Shown here: positions 6,142 through 7,762 of the stretch, piece after piece
How positions within the stretch are numbered: position 1 is the stretch's first letter
Layout of the letters: every line of letters starts with the position of its first letter
Assembly: GCA_013140935.1 (NCBI GenBank)
Contig: JABFSD010000486.1
Span: 1-7,762 of the forward strand
Length of the DNA stretch: 7,762 nt
Direction: 5' to 3'
Source: Acidobacteriota bacterium
GTDB taxonomy: Bacteria; Acidobacteriota; Blastocatellia; RBC074
Notes under the pieces: generated by a model
Databases searched by the model: none
Seen by the model: the letters and a program-made list of their open reading frames with translations, nothing else
Told to the model about the DNA's origin: nothing
Position numbers and translations under genes: made by a program

Positions 6142-7762
6142 ATGAAAAACATTCACCACAAATTCTTTCATCTTATGCTCGCGTTGTTCGCGGCAACAGG
6201 CAGCGCTTTTGCGCAAAGCACCGTTGAACCGCTGCCTTATTTCACCGAACCCGCGCTCTCGCATGATCGCGCCGAAATCGCTTTTGTCTCAGGCGGCGAC
6301 ATTTGGACTGCGCCTTTAGCGGGCGGCGAAGCGCGCTTGCTGGTTTCGCACGCCGCGACCGAAGCGCGTCCGTTGTATTCGCCTGACGGCAAGCAGTTGG
6401 CCTTCATCTCTGAGCGCACCGGCAATGGCGACATTTATTTGCTGACGTTCGCTACGGGCGAATTGAAGCGGCTGACGTTCAGCGACGGCAATGATCGGCT
6501 CGATGCGTGGTCGCGCGATGGGCAGTGGATTTATTTCACCTCAAGCGCCTACGACATTCGCAGCAACGACATTTGGCGCCTCAACGTAGCGGGCGGTACG
6601 CCGATGCAATTCAGCCGCGACCGTTTTGTCGCGGAATTTTTCAGCCAGCCTTCGCCCGACGGGCAAAGCCTTGCGTTCACGGCGCGCGGCAATTCGGCGA
6701 CGCAATGGTGGCGCAAGGGACATTCGCATTTGGACGAAGCCGAAATCTGGACGCTGCGCGATGGCGTTTATCAACAGCATACGAATCGCGGCGCGAAAGA
6801 AATGTGGCCGATGTGGAGCGGCGACGGACGCACGTTGTATTTCGTCTCTGACCGCAGTGGCGCACAGAACCTTTGGTCGAAACCGCTGGCTGGCGCGGCA
6901 AAACAACTCACGCAATTCAAAGACGGGCGCGTGCTGTGGCCGAACATCGCTTATGACGGCAAGACGATTGTGTTTGAACGCAACTTCGGCTTGTGGCGGT
7001 TCGACACGGCCAGCAATCAAGCCAGTGAAATCAAAATCACGAAACGCGGCGCGACGCCGGTTCCTACGATGGAGCATTTGACGTTGAGTTCGTTTCAGGA
7101 ACTCGCGCTTTCGCCCGACGGCAAAAAAGTCGCAGTCACGGCGCGCGGCGAAATCTTCGCGGCTTCGGCGAAAGACGGCGGAGACGCAGTGCGTGTCACA
7201 CGGGCTTATGCCCGTGACGGACAAATCACTTGGGCCGCTGAAAGTAAGCGCATCGCGTATGTTTCTGAACGCAGCGGCAATGGACAGTTGTTTCTTTATG
7301 ACTTTACAACGAACACCGAAACGCAACTGACGACTGATAAGTTGAACGATGCCGCGCCGTGTTTTTCGCCTGACGGCAAACACATCGCGTTCGTGCGTGA
7401 TCGCAAGGAACTGCGCGTTTATGACGTAGCCGCCAAGCAAGAGCGCGTCGTCGCCTCCGGTTATTTGAACTCGTCGCAAAACACATTGGCCTGGTCGCCT
7501 GACAGCCAATGGATTGCGTATGGCGCGTTGAGTACGAAGGCCTTTCGCAATGTATTCGCCGTGCCCTTGAGCGGCGGCGAAGCGCGCGCGGTGAGTTCGC
7601 TGCCCAACGGTTCGCTGGCGAGCCTTTCGTGGAGCCCTGATGGCACTTACGTCTTGCTCAACTCGGCTCAACGCACTGAAGACTCGTTGTTGGCGCGCGT
7701 AGATTTAACGCTGCGCACGCCTAAGTTCCGCGAAGATCAGTTCCGCGATTTGTTCAAAGAAG
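6142..7762 (+). CDS. Secreted Tricorn-like S41 family peptidase, N-terminal propeller part, 3' end outside window
   Basis: 540 codons are visible and the frame runs off the window. Residues 1-24 are a signal peptide ending in AFA before Gln25, so the product is exported. The rest is built of WD40-like PD40 blades with repeated SPDG-type turns: YSPDGKQLAF (79-88), WSRDGQWIYF (123-132), PSPDGQSLAF (170-179), WSGDGRTLYF (225-234), LSPDGKKVAV (323-332), FSPDGKHIAF (408-417), WSPDSQWIAY (451-460) and WSPDGTYVLL (497-506). The segment WWRKGHSHLDEAEIW (189-203), the RGEIFAASAKDGG stretch (335-347) and the ending FREDQFRDLF are what I recall from bacterial Tricorn homologues of about 1000-1100 residues. 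There the PDZ and S41 serine-protease core follow, cutting oligopeptides that enter through the propellers. That core is not in view, so TolB-like propeller proteins remain an alternative. The start is ATG 6142 with AGGAG 6 nt upstream (6131-6135). Confidence 0.85.
   Translation, partial: MKNIHHKFFHLMLALFAATGSAFAQSTVEPLPYFTEPALSHDRAEIAFVSGGDIWTAPLAGGEARLLVSHAATEARPLYSPDGKQLAFISERTGNGDIYLLTFATGELKRLTFSDGNDRLDAWSRDGQWIYFTSSAYDIRSNDIWRLNVAGGTPMQFSRDRFVAEFFSQPSPDGQSLAFTARGNSATQWWRKGHSHLDEAEIWTLRDGVYQQHTNRGAKEMWPMWSGDGRTLYFVSDRSGAQNLWSKPLAGAAKQLTQFKDGRVLWPNIAYDGKTIVFERNFGLWRFDTASNQASEIKITKRGATPVPTMEHLTLSSFQELALSPDGKKVAVTARGEIFAASAKDGGDAVRVTRAYARDGQITWAAESKRIAYVSERSGNGQLFLYDFTTNTETQLTTDKLNDAAPCFSPDGKHIAFVRDRKELRVYDVAAKQERVVASGYLNSSQNTLAWSPDSQWIAYGALSTKAFRNVFAVPLSGGEARAVSSLPNGSLASLSWSPDGTYVLLNSAQRTEDSLLARVDLTLRTPKFREDQFRDLFKE

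Noticed and set aside
6541..7671. Long minus-strand open frame (376 codons) opposite the Tricorn-like gene
   Set aside because: The product is Arg-rich and unlike any family; the plus strand carries regular PD40 repeats in one continuous frame, so the antisense frame is a shadow.

Overview
This 7.8 kb window is bacterial chromosome, fairly GC-rich by eye and densely coded. The protein families present point to an Acidobacteriota-like soil or sediment bacterium: an AXE1-family secreted esterase, a Tricorn-type beta-propeller peptidase, a flippase-like UPF0104 membrane protein and a single-TM TPR protein. The phylum is an inference from gene style; no marker gene is present. No RNA gene, CRISPR array, transposase or phage gene was found.

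Layout. (1) Positions 1-1050, plus strand: the 3' part of an acetyl-xylan esterase / cephalosporin-C deacetylase gene, interrupted by one in-frame TGA at 577-579, although the reading frame and the Ser/Asp/His triad are intact on both sides. (2) Positions 1055-1928, minus strand, converging on the esterase: a two-gene unit. It encodes a small lipoprotein whose C-terminal domain looks like a polymorphic-toxin nuclease (BECR/colicin D-like pattern), then 10 nt later a strongly acidic 139-aa protein that is a plausible cognate immunity protein. This is the most interesting element in the window. (3) Positions 1941-2030: two hairpins reading on the minus strand, one a textbook intrinsic terminator, separating the toxin unit from (4) a minus-strand TPR membrane protein (2023-2811). 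(5) Positions 2812-2920: divergent control region with a clear minus-strand promoter. (6) Positions 2921-3907, plus strand: UPF0104/LPG-synthase-like membrane protein. (7) Positions 4000-5994, plus strand: a two-gene operon of a class I amidotransferase-like gamma-glutamyl hydrolase (peptidase C26) and an Fsr-like MFS transporter, preceded by a good promoter. (8) Positions 5995-6141: intergenic region with an inverted pair of heptad-repeat arrays. (9) Positions 6142 to the window end: start of a secreted Tricorn-like S41 peptidase, with the propeller part only.

How they may work together. Most transcription units look like unrelated housekeeping or accessory functions. Two pairs look functionally coupled. 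In the lipoprotein/acidic protein pair, the second gene's ribosome-binding site overlaps the first gene's stop codon. In the C26 hydrolase/MFS pair the gap is 3 nt, suggesting hydrolysis and transport of one small gamma-glutamyl or amide compound. The esterase and the Tricorn-like protein fit a lifestyle of polymer and peptide degradation outside the cytoplasm.
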